Shown here one piece after another: positions 56,575 to 64,000 of a stretch of DNA of 64,000 nt. This DNA is from Shewanella marina JCM 15074. GTDB taxonomy: Bacteria > Pseudomonadota > Gammaproteobacteria > Enterobacterales > Shewanellaceae. Position 1 is the stretch's first letter. Every line of letters starts with the position of its first letter. The DNA lies in assembly GCF_000614975.1 (NCBI RefSeq), contig NZ_BALM01000002.1, positions 242,733 to 306,732 of the forward strand. Reading direction: 5' to 3'. The notes beneath the pieces were generated by a model. The model was not told where the DNA came from. It saw only the letters and a list, made by a program, of their open reading frames with translations, and made no database searches. Both the position numbers and the translations under genes were made by a program.

Positions 56575-58293
56575 ATGGATTTACAAACCTTAACTTATAT
56601 TATCGTTGGCCTAACCTTTGTGCTTTATATTGGTATAGCTATTTGGTCAAAAGCGGGCTCAACTAAAGAATTTTATGTGGCAGGTGGTGGCGTTCATCCG
56701 GTCGTCAATGGCATGGCAACTGCGGCAGATTGGATGTCCGCTGCATCATTTATTTCATTAGCAGGTATTGTATCGTTTGTAGGATATGACGGCAGCGTTT
56801 ATTTAATGGGATGGACAGGTGGTTATGTATTATTAGCGCTTTGTATGGCGCCATATTTACGTAAATTTGGTAAGTTTACCGTGCCTGATTTTATTGGTGA
56901 TCGTTACTATTCACAAGCGGCACGTACTGTTGCAGTGGTGTGTGCCATCTTTATCTGTTTTACCTATATTGCAGGACAAATGCGCGGCGTTGGTGTTGTA
57001 TTCTCTCGGTTCTTAGAAGTTGATGTCGAAACCGGGGTATTCATCGGTATGTTTGTGGTGTTCTTTTATGCTGTACTCGGTGGTATGAAAGGCATTACTT
57101 ATACTCAGGTTGCTCAGTATTGCGTGATGATTTTCGCTTTTATGGTTCCTGCAGTCTTTATTTCAATCATGATGACGGGTCATATTTTCCCGCAATTAGG
57201 CTTTGGTTCGCAGTTGATTGATGCGGCTGGTAATAGTAGTGGCGTTTATTTATTGGATAAATTAGACGGGTTATCCACCGAGCTTGGTTTTAATCAATAT
57301 ACCAGCGGGGTTAAAAGTACCATTGATGTATTTGCGATTACGGCTGCATTAATGGTGGGTACCGCAGGTCTGCCCCATGTGATTGTACGTTTCTTTACTG
57401 TGCCTAAGGTGAAAGATGCTCGAAGTAGTGCTGGTTGGGCATTAGTCTTTATTGCGATTATGTATACCACTATTCCGGCATTAGCAGCCTTTTCTCGGGT
57501 TAATATGATTGAGACCATTAATGGCCCCGAACAAACGGGTGTGGCATATGATACTGCGCCAGAATGGATTAAAAATTGGCAAAAAACAGGCTTAATCACT
57601 TGGGATGATAAAAATGATGACGGCAAAATGTTTTATGCTAATGATGCTCGTAATGAGATGAAAATTGACCGCGACATTATGGTACTTGCCACCCCTGAAA
57701 TTGCCGATTTACCTGCATGGGTGATTGCGCTAGTTGCCGCTGGTGGTATGGCAGCGGCCTTATCAACCTCGGCAGGCTTATTATTGGTGATTTCGACATC
57801 TGTATCACATGATTTGCTCAAGAAAAATTTAATGCCTAATATCTCGGACAAGAAAGAGTTAATGTTTGCCAGACTTGCCGCGGCCATAGGTATTATTATC
57901 GCTGGGTGGTTTGGTATTAATCCTCCGGGATTTGTTGCTGCGGTTGTCGCCTTAGCTTTTGGTTTAGCAGCATGCTCTCTGTTTCCAGCGATTATTATGG
58001 GAATATTTTCAAAAACAATGAATAAAGAAGGCGCTATTGCTGGCATGGTATCTGGATTAACCTTTACTGTTGCTTATATCGCCTACTTTAAATTTATCAA
58101 TCCTGAGATGAATAATGCGGATCATTGGCTATTTGGTATTTCACCTGAGGGTATTGGTATTATTGGAATGTTAGTTAACTTTGGTGTTGCGATACTGGTC
58201 TGTAAAGTGACCACAAAAATACCTAATGATGTGGTGTTAATGGTGGAAGCTATTCGCTTTCCTAAAGGTGCCGGCGACGCTCAAGATCATTAA
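56575..58293 (+). CDS. Sodium:solute symporter, VC_2705 family (acetate-type)
   Basis: Inner-membrane symporter of the SSS family, 572 residues and about 13-14 helices. Features: K-E-F-Y-V-A-G-G-G-V near the first loop, A-A-D-W-M-S-A-A-S-F-I-S-L-A-G (the conserved sodium-site region), G-G-M-K-G-I-T-Y-T-Q, and G-T-A-G-L-P-H-V-I-V-R-F. Between about residues 322 and 360 there is a polar cytoplasmic or periplasmic insert (D-D-K-N-D-D-G-K). The pairing with DUF4212 separates it from classical ActP, which pairs with DUF485. Acetate or another short carboxylate is the likely substrate, by family and by neighbourhood; this is inference. A terminator follows. Confidence 0.9.
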   Translation: MDLQTLTYIIVGLTFVLYIGIAIWSKAGSTKEFYVAGGGVHPVVNGMATAADWMSAASFISLAGIVSFVGYDGSVYLMGWTGGYVLLALCMAPYLRKFGKFTVPDFIGDRYYSQAARTVAVVCAIFICFTYIAGQMRGVGVVFSRFLEVDVETGVFIGMFVVFFYAVLGGMKGITYTQVAQYCVMIFAFMVPAVFISIMMTGHIFPQLGFGSQLIDAAGNSSGVYLLDKLDGLSTELGFNQYTSGVKSTIDVFAITAALMVGTAGLPHVIVRFFTVPKVKDARSSAGWALVFIAIMYTTIPALAAFSRVNMIETINGPEQTGVAYDTAPEWIKNWQKTGLITWDDKNDDGKMFYANDARNEMKIDRDIMVLATPEIADLPAWVIALVAAGGMAAALSTSAGLLLVISTSVSHDLLKKNLMPNISDKKELMFARLAAAIGIIIAGWFGINPPGFVAAVVALAFGLAACSLFPAIIMGIFSKTMNKEGAIAGMVSGLTFTVAYIAYFKFINPEMNNADHWLFGISPEGIGIIGMLVNFGVAILVCKVTTKIPNDVVLMVEAIRFPKGAGDAQDH

Positions 58294-58309
58294 TGCTTAT
58301 TAAGCAGAT

Positions 58310-58331
58310 AAAGGCGCTATTGGCGCCTTTC
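58310..58331 (+). terminator. Rho-independent terminator after the symporter gene
   Basis: AAAGGCGC/GCGCCTTT with loop TATTG, followed by TCTCC. The T-run is weak on the plus strand, so some read-through into the downstream signalling gene is possible. Confidence 0.65.
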
Positions 58332-58377
58332 TCCGTTTATATACTATGCTGAGGTCAAGGGGGATTTTGTAAAACTT

Positions 58378-60223
58378 ATGGATAAGATCACTATTGCACC
58401 GGTCGTACAGTTTTTGGCGAATATTACGCCGTTCAACCAATTGTCCGCGGATCAGATTGAATATTGTGCGACGCATATTGAAATTAGTTATTTTGGGCTG
58501 AGTCAACGCCGAATTGAGATGTCTGCCGATGAAAGTCAGCTTTATATTGTTCGTCATGGCGCTTTAGAAATTGTCGACCAACGCGAAGAATTAATTGATA
58601 GATTAGCGGAAGGTGATTACTTTGGCCTTTCAGGCTTAATGCTTGCTGACGCTAAGTTGCATCAAGCATTGTTGCTTGAAGATTGTTTAGTATATAAGTT
58701 ACCGAGCAAGATATTCTTTGATATTTGTCAGCAGCATAAACCATTCGAGCAGTTTTTTAAGGCGGCGTATTCAAAGCGTTTTCGTCCCCGTAGCCGTTAT
58801 CAAGCAAAGCATCAATTTTCAACGGCTAAAGTGGCTAGTATTATGAGCCAACCAGTGCAAACTATCTCGCCAGACAAGTCTGTTATGGTTGCTGCGCAGC
58901 TAATGTGTGAAGCGCGAATATCCTCATTACTGGTGGTCAAAAATGAGGTATTGATTGGTATTATCACTGACCGGGATCTCCGTAGCCGGGTACTCGCTCA
59001 TAATTTATCTGCTGATATTTCAATTGCTGAAGTGATGACTGAGCAGCCATTGACTGTTGATCAAAATGAATTGATCTTTGACGGTATGATGTTGATGAGC
59101 CGTTATCAAGTTAATCATTTACCCGTGATGGACAATGATAAAGTTGTTGGAGTGCTGACGAGTACAGACCTATTACGTAATCAAGCTGTCAGCCATTATT
59201 ATTGGTGCATTTAATTAATCGTCAGTTAGATATTGATGGCCTAGTTGAAGTCAGTCGTCAAGTTCCTATTTTATTGCAAGCCATGATTAGCGCAGATAGT
59301 CGCGCCGAAGAAATCGGACGCGTATTAACTTCGATTACCGATACATTAACTCGACGTTTAATTGAGCTTGCAATAGATCAATTAGGTACCGCGCCAATGG
59401 CTTTTTGTTGGCTCGCCTTTGGTTCTCAAGCTCGGCAAGATCAAAGTGGCTGTTCAGATCAAGACAATGGCTTATTATTAGCACGTACTGCGTCTAATGA
59501 TGAAGTCCAGTATTTTGCTCAATTAGCGGATCAAGTTTGCCAAGGGCTGGCGCGTTGTGGTTATCCATTATGCAGCGGTAATGTGATGGCGACTAATCCA
59601 GATTTAGCGTTGAGCTTGGCTGATTGGTTGGCGCAGTTTGCGCGTTGGGTGCGAACTCCTGAACCGCAAGCGTTATTAAATGTCAGTATTTATTTTGATA
59701 TGCGTGCTGTTTATGGTGAATTGCCTTTATACCATCAACTTCAGCAAACTGTGGTAAAGCAGGCACAAAAAAGTGATCTATTTTTAGCGGCGATGAGTCG
59801 CAATGCATTACAAAACACGACACCACTTGGTTTTTTTAGACGTTGGGTATTAGAGCGTGATGGTCGTGAAGTAAAAGGGATTGATTTAAAGCGTAAAGGG
59901 ATCCGTTTAATTAATGATATTGTGCGCATCTATGCATTGGCGGCGGGGGTGAGAGAGGTTAATACGCCCAAACGGATTAAAGCGTTAATGGAACTTAATA
60001 TGATCACTCGTGCAGATGCTTTAAATTTGGCTGACGCATTAGAATTGTTGTGTTATTTGCGTCTGAGTAGTCAAGGTCGCAGTATCAGCAGCGTCAATTA
60101 TTAGATAATTATTTATTACCCACCGATTTATCGCCATTAGTGCGACATCATTTAAAGGACGCATTTGCAGTTATCCATGATATGCAAGCTATGCTCAAGG
60201 TCCGTTTCTTACGGAGTATGTAA
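58378..60223 (+). CDS. cNMP-binding / tandem CBS / DUF294 nucleotidyltransferase protein (two frame breaks)
   Basis: After restoring one C of CCC at 59193-59194 and one C of CC at 60080, this is one 615-residue protein. Domains: a cyclic-nucleotide-binding-like domain (about 10-130; Y-I-V-R-H-G-A-L-E, G-D-Y-F-G-L-S-G), two CBS domains (about 155-275; V-M-V-A-A-Q-L-M-C, G-I-I-T-D-R-D-L, H-L-P-V-M-D), a DUF294 nucleotidyltransferase with G-S-Q-A-R-Q-D-Q...S-D-Q-D-N-G (GlnD-like G-S and D-x-D metal ligands), and a helical C-terminal domain. Proteins of this architecture often sit next to VC_2705 symporters and a DnaQ-like exonuclease, as here. It probably senses adenylates and modifies or controls the transporter; this is inference. 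Confidence 0.85.
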
Positions 60224-60885
60224 TGAGTTTATTGGCGCAATTAGCGTGGTCATTAAAATATAGCAGGATAACTACAGCGGTCATTGCAGATTATCTTGAC
60301 AGTATTCAAGGTTATTTAACGGTGCCGTTGGCATCAGTGCCATTAGTGGCTATTGATATGGAAATGACGGGCTTGGACTGTAAAACCGACGAAATTGTTT
60401 CTGTAGGTATACAGCCATTTACATTAGCATCAATTAAGCTTAGTTACGCAGATTACCAACAATGTAATATTGGTAGAACTGTCGGCGAGAGTGCGATCAT
60501 TCATGGCATTGTTGATCAGCAATTGTGCGATGGTATTAACCATCAAGAGTTATTAACTTGGTTATTTAGCCGTATTCATGGGCAAGTAATCGTTGCGCAT
60601 TGTGCGCCGCTAGATATGGGATTTTTAAAACAGTTATTACAACAACAATATGGTCGTAGCTGTCGGTTGCCTGCGATTGATACTATGGCAGTAGAAAGAC
60701 GGTTACATCGGCAACAACAAGGCCAGTTTAACCCATTGGATTATCGGCTCGCTGCCTGTAGACAACGTTATAATTTACCCATTTATAGTGAGCATCACGC
60801 ATTAACTGATGCGCTTGCCTGTGCTGAATTACTGTTGGCACAGAGCCAAACTACATCGGCAAATGCATTATATCATTGGTTGTAA
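60223..60885 (+). CDS. DnaQ-like 3'-5' exonuclease
   Basis: DEDD-family exonuclease related to the DNA polymerase III epsilon subunit. Exo I: A-I-D-M-E-M-T-G-L-D (Asp and Glu metal ligands, about residues 44-53). Exo II lies at V-A-H-C-A-P-L-D-M-G-F-L. Exo III: H-H-A-L-T-D-A-L-A-C-A (DEDDh type, with His and Asp). The 220 residues are shorter than DnaQ (243) and it lacks a polymerase-binding tail, so it is not the replicative epsilon. Its ATG overlaps the stop of the preceding gene by one base, implying a coupled function with the CBS-nucleotidyltransferase protein. Confidence 0.88.
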   Translation: MSLLAQLAWSLKYSRITTAVIADYLDSIQGYLTVPLASVPLVAIDMEMTGLDCKTDEIVSVGIQPFTLASIKLSYADYQQCNIGRTVGESAIIHGIVDQQLCDGINHQELLTWLFSRIHGQVIVAHCAPLDMGFLKQLLQQQYGRSCRLPAIDTMAVERRLHRQQQGQFNPLDYRLAACRQRYNLPIYSEHHALTDALACAELLLAQSQTTSANALYHWL

Positions 60886-60983
60886 TTTACCTAAGCTTAC
60901 AACTTGCTACTCGTATATTAGTGATTAATTACTCATACTTTGAAGTGATGAAATTTAAAGAGATGAATTAAGGAAGCTAAGTT

Positions 60984-61565
60984 ATGGCATTACCTTTGAT
61001 TTATTTAGCGGGTGTTGCATTAGGGGGCTTAGCTTTAGCCGATGCAAAATCAGAGCGTGATAAGCAACAGCGCTTAAGGCGCTATGGCATTTCACTTGAT
61101 TCAGGGATTGAGCCAAGTGCTATTTTTAAACCGCAAGTTAATGTTGCGCCTAAACTTGGCAGTATTGTGTGTTGTTATGTTTATGGTGTGGTTGAACATA
61201 CAGGGATTTGGATAGGTGATAATAGCATTGTTGAATTACATGGCAGTGGCTTAGTTAGACCCGTTTCAATACAGCGGTTTTTACACGACCGCTCTGGCAG
61301 CCACATTTTTATTGCCAGTTCCACTCAGGCTGAAGCCTTTGCTAATGAAGCAGCCTATCAAAGAAGTGTTGAAGCCATTTATCAGTATCGCGATTATCAT
61401 TTATTCAATAATAATTGCCATCGTTTTACTTGGTATTGTTTAACAGGGCAGGAGCGGATGATCGATACGTTTACTGAATTTAATCTATTACTGCAACAAC
61501 AATTAAAACAAGTCGTGTGTTGGGATGGATTGTTAAATGGAGATGAGAATGAGTCGAAAAATTAA
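60984..61565 (+). CDS. LRAT-like (NlpC/P60-related) domain protein
   Basis: A 193-residue protein with an N-terminal hydrophobic segment (P-L-I-Y-L-A-G-V-A-L-G-G-L-A-L-A) that may be an anchor. A papain-like LRAT domain follows: V-E-H-T-G-I-W-I-G (catalytic His), E-L-H-G-S-G, then F-N-N-N-C-H-R-F (the N-C-x-x-F box with the nucleophilic Cys). Bacterial LRAT-like proteins are thiol hydrolases or acyltransferases acting on lipids or peptides; no substrate is known. SD AAGGAAG lies before the ATG at 60984. It overlaps the next small gene. Confidence 0.8.
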   Translation: MALPLIYLAGVALGGLALADAKSERDKQQRLRRYGISLDSGIEPSAIFKPQVNVAPKLGSIVCCYVYGVVEHTGIWIGDNSIVELHGSGLVRPVSIQRFLHDRSGSHIFIASSTQAEAFANEAAYQRSVEAIYQYRDYHLFNNNCHRFTWYCLTGQERMIDTFTEFNLLLQQQLKQVVCWDGLLNGDENESKN

Positions 61566-61827
61566 TTTAAATTACGGCATGTTTGCTATGAGTACTTTAT
61601 TGGTCTTATCCGCCGGATGTAGTAATACGAGTTCAATTCAGCTAGGTAATAAAAATAAAACAAGTAGTGATAATGTTATAAATGCTGTAATTAATGTCCC
61701 TCGGGCAATTATGGCGAGCGATGCTTGTAAGAATGGTGCAGAACAAGATAAACAGAAATGCTTAGCTGAGAGGCAAGCTGAAACTGATGAATTGTCACAG
61801 GCTATTAAAAATAGAACTAAAAAATAA
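61549..61827 (+). CDS. Small lipoprotein
   Basis: The ATG at 61549 is chosen because GGAG at 61539-61542 is well spaced and it gives a normal lipoprotein signal; in-frame ATGs at 61537 and 61543 are alternatives. A basic N-terminus is followed by a hydrophobic stretch and the lipobox L-S-A-G-C. The mature peptide, about 68 residues, is charged, with two further cysteines (D-A-C-K-N and Q-K-C-L-A) spaced for a disulfide. The start lies inside the last codons of the LRAT-like gene, so the two are co-translated. Function unknown. Confidence 0.7.
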   Translation: MSRKINLNYGMFAMSTLLVLSAGCSNTSSIQLGNKNKTSSDNVINAVINVPRAIMASDACKNGAEQDKQKCLAERQAETDELSQAIKNRTKK

Positions 61828-61852
61828 AACGCCACAATGATTGTGGCGTTTT
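61826..61852. terminator. Bidirectional terminator between the lipoprotein gene and the KAS III gene
   Basis: A perfect 12-bp stem AAAACGCCACAA/TTGTGGCGTTTT with loop TGA. A and T runs lie on both sides. It overlaps the lipoprotein stop codon and serves both convergent genes. Confidence 0.9.
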
Positions 61853-61870
61853 AGCGAGGATCTATTTAGA

Positions 61871-62944
61871 TTATTGTGCTTTAGCGTTGAAGTAATCTGC
61901 TGCGCGTTTTACCAGTTCTAAGCCTGTTTCTTTGCACTCTGGTAATTGTGCATCAGAAACTGCAATCGGAGTAATACGCTCACCCCATTGTATTAATAAT
62001 GCTGCTGAGGTTAAACCCGCACCAAAAGCACAAGATAAGATTTTTTGACCCGGCTGAATACGGCCTTGCTCTAGTGCATCACAAATAGCAATTGGAATGG
62101 TTGCCGCAGAAGTATTGCCATAGTTAGCAATATTAACAAATGCTTTTTGTTTATCGATCTTCATGCGGCTAACTAACGTATCAATAATACGTTCGTTAGC
62201 TTGGTGAGGGATGACTAGATCAACATCTTCTTTGGTTAAACCACAGTTATCTAATACCTTAGCACTTAAACGCCCCATCCCAGTAATGGCTCGTTTAAAG
62301 ATCTCTTGACCATCAAATTGTAGATAGAAGTCTAAAGAAGCTGAATCGAAGCGATCCATTGCCGTGCCGAAGCCCGCTTTTAAAATATCACGAGCAGAAG
62401 GATCATTATTAAGTTCATAACTTAAAATACCTTCTTCTTTATCTGTGGCTTCAATGATAACAGCACCTGCACCATCACCAAATAATACTGCAGTGTCACG
62501 ACGTGACCAATCAAGATAGAAGGTTAGACGTTCTGCGCCAATGACAAGAATTCGCTGACTTTGTCCACTTTTAATTTGTGCAGTTGCTAGTCCTACTCCG
62601 TATAAGAAACCACTACAAGCGGCATTTATATCAAAAGCTGCACATTTTGCGCCGACTTCAGCTTGTACTGTTGAGGCAATATTAGGAATTAAAGTATCTG
62701 GACTGGCAGTCGCTAGAATAATCATATCTAGATCGCTACCTTCTAAGCCTGCTGCAGCAAGTGCGCGCTTAGCGGCTATTGAGGCTAAAGCCGAAGTATC
62801 AACATGGCTGATATGGCGTTGGCTAATACCTGTGCGAGATTTGATCCATTCGTCAGAAGTTTCAATAAATGTTGCTAGATCTTCATTAGTTAAGGTTGCG
62901 GGAGGTAAACATTTACCCCAACCTGTAATCGTGGCATACGGCAT
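61871..62944 (-). CDS. Beta-ketoacyl-ACP synthase III (FabH-like)
   Basis: Thiolase-fold condensing enzyme; KAS III members join acetyl-CoA or another acyl-CoA to malonyl-ACP. The triad is complete: Cys in N-A-A-C-S-G-F-L, His in I-P-H-Q-A-N, Asn in N-Y-G-N-T-S-A-A. S-D-E-W-I-K-S-R-T-G-I near the N-terminus and G-D-G-A-G-A-V-I are also conserved. The 357 residues exceed typical FabH (317), with an insert around residues 195-215 and a C-terminal extension of about 30 residues. The gene lies outside a fab cluster and 45 bp behind a GntR regulator, so it may be a specialised paralogue instead of the housekeeping FabH. Confidence 0.88.
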   Translation of the reverse strand: MPYATITGWGKCLPPATLTNEDLATFIETSDEWIKSRTGISQRHISHVDTSALASIAAKRALAAAGLEGSDLDMIILATASPDTLIPNIASTVQAEVGAKCAAFDINAACSGFLYGVGLATAQIKSGQSQRILVIGAERLTFYLDWSRRDTAVLFGDGAGAVIIEATDKEEGILSYELNNDPSARDILKAGFGTAMDRFDSASLDFYLQFDGQEIFKRAITGMGRLSAKVLDNCGLTKEDVDLVIPHQANERIIDTLVSRMKIDKQKAFVNIANYGNTSAATIPIAICDALEQGRIQPGQKILSCAFGAGLTSAALLIQWGERITPIAVSDAQLPECKETGLELVKRAADYFNAKAQ

Positions 62945-62989
62945 AGCAATTTCTCTTGTTAATGGTGACTCTTCACCGAAAATAAATTT

Positions 62990-63682
62990 TTATAATTTGT
63001 TCAATACACTATTATTGTTTTTTGTTTTTACTAGGTTTCCAATCGCTTGTGCTGCATCAATAATATGCGATTTAAGCAGTTGCGTTGCTTCAGTTACGTC
63101 ACGTTGCTTACAATACTCGAGCAGTAAGCGGTGTTCTTTAGCTGCTTGTGGAATACTACCTTCTAATACTAACTGTAAACGGATATATCGATCACAATTA
63201 TTATTAAGGTTTTGCACAATATCCAATGTGTGCGGACATTGTGCTGGTCTATATAAGCATAAGTGGAAAGCCATGTTGAGTTCACTCCAGCTGGCAATCG
63301 ACTCTCTTCTTTTAAATGCATCTTCTAATTGCAATAACAATGATTCTGCATTGTGTAAATCAAACTCTGTCATATTAGGGATTGATTTAGCAAGTAAATC
63401 GGTTTCTATTAAGGCTCGTAGATTAAATAATTCATTAACATGATTTACTGATAATTCGGTGGCCGTTGCGCCTTTATGAGCTTCAAACTTGACCAGACCT
63501 TCGGCTTCGAGCTGGAGCAATGCTTCTCTAATGGGTATCCGGCTAACATTAAGCTCTTCTGCTAATGCTGTTTGTCTTAATGGTTCGCCTGCGGCTATGT
63601 CACCGGAAAGAATTTTTTCCCTTAAAACTTCCACCACAACTTGTGTGCGTGTTTTGTGGATTATCGGTGTAATTCGATTCAT
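62990..63682 (-). CDS. GntR-family regulator with FCD ligand-binding domain
   Basis: A 230-residue regulator. The winged-helix N-terminus (residues 10-75) reads L-R-E-K-I-L-S-G-D-I-A-A-G-E-P-L-R-Q and L-N-V-S-R-I-P-I-R-E-A-L (recognition helix). The helical FCD domain has probable metal and ligand residues in R-A-L-I-E, N-M-A-F-H-L, A-K-E-H-R-L-L and K-S-H-I-I-D. FadR-type FCD regulators sense carboxylates or acyl-CoA. The KAS III gene lies immediately downstream in the same direction, which suggests an operon with its own control. Confidence 0.88.
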   Translation of the reverse strand: MNRITPIIHKTRTQVVVEVLREKILSGDIAAGEPLRQTALAEELNVSRIPIREALLQLEAEGLVKFEAHKGATATELSVNHVNELFNLRALIETDLLAKSIPNMTEFDLHNAESLLLQLEDAFKRRESIASWSELNMAFHLCLYRPAQCPHTLDIVQNLNNNCDRYIRLQLVLEGSIPQAAKEHRLLLEYCKQRDVTEATQLLKSHIIDAAQAIGNLVKTKNNNSVLNKL

Positions 63683-64000
63683 CTTAATCCATTTGATATC
63701 GGTACAAATTTTTATTGCTAGTAAGAATACAACTTAGCTATCGAGAAAGATAGTCAAAAGGGGGAACCTCTCACGCATGATAATTCCTATCTGTATGATT
63801 TAATGATAAATATCTTATTCGATGAAACATCAAACTTACATTTTATATCAATAATTAGTAAGTAAATAAGATAAAATTAGTTAGATTGTTGTTTTAATTA
63901 TTCCGTGATAAAAACTGTAATTACTTTAAAGTGAGTATTATTTTTTTATGGATGTAACATTATGTCTAATGTGAGTCAAAATGAGCGTATTAAATAAATA
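63683..64000. other. AT-rich region upstream of the GntR gene, reaching the window edge
   Basis: About 318 bp containing the GntR promoter on the minus strand. An ATG at 63962 begins M-S-N-V-S-Q-N-E-R-I-K before TAA at 63995-63997. It could be the first codons of a gene continuing to the right after another one-base loss, or chance. No other feature is seen. Confidence 0.25.

Noticed and set aside
62832..63443. Plus-strand ORF antisense to the KAS III and GntR genes
   Set aside because: It is a shadow of two well-supported minus-strand genes and shows no recognisable domain.

Overview
The window looks like a chromosome segment of a marine gammaproteobacterium, most probably Shewanella or a close relative. 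The evidence is gene order (gltA divergent from sdhCDAB-sucABCD, then fur, cobB and a bioA/bioBFCD locus, then a VC_2705-type sodium:solute symporter with its DUF4212 small subunit), E. coli-like TCA proteins, and moderately AT-rich DNA. This placement is an inference from gene content, not a database match.

Region 1 (1-28842) is one enormous gene that enters from the left edge. It encodes at least about 9,600 residues of tandem GEVED-type repeats, with about 42 GEVED/GEIED motifs and D-x-N-x-D-G calcium-type loops. Several unrelated domains are embedded, and the tail holds a propeller-like, an SdrB-like and a DUF11-like module. The reading frame is broken eight times. Each break is repaired by adding back one base in a short homopolymer, so I treat it as one gene.

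Region 2 (28843-40268) is central carbon metabolism: gltA on the minus strand, and the sdhCDAB-sucABCD operon on the plus strand. sucA also has a one-base break near its start codon, which argues that the breaks are sequence errors.

Region 3 (40270-47800) is mixed: an AEC transporter, fur with a probable Fur box, cobB followed by a P-loop kinase, an acetyltransferase gene interrupted by a 264-bp MITE-like element with a 5-bp target duplication, a glyoxalase-fold protein, a DyP peroxidase, an HDOD protein, a second acetyltransferase and a Spo0M-like protein. Region 4 (47910-52996) is biotin synthesis: bioA divergent from the overlapping bioBFCD operon.

Region 5 (53000-64000) holds a decayed DUF4386-like gene, a secreted NTF2-like protein, a gene encoding three RidA domains in one chain, a DUF4212/symporter pair, a cNMP-CBS-nucleotidyltransferase protein overlapping a DnaQ-like exonuclease, an LRAT-like protein with a small lipoprotein, and a GntR/FCD regulator upstream of a KAS III enzyme.

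In all, 16 small deletions (15 single-base, one dinucleotide) and no insertions are needed to restore conserved frames across the window. I see no rRNA, tRNA or CRISPR array.
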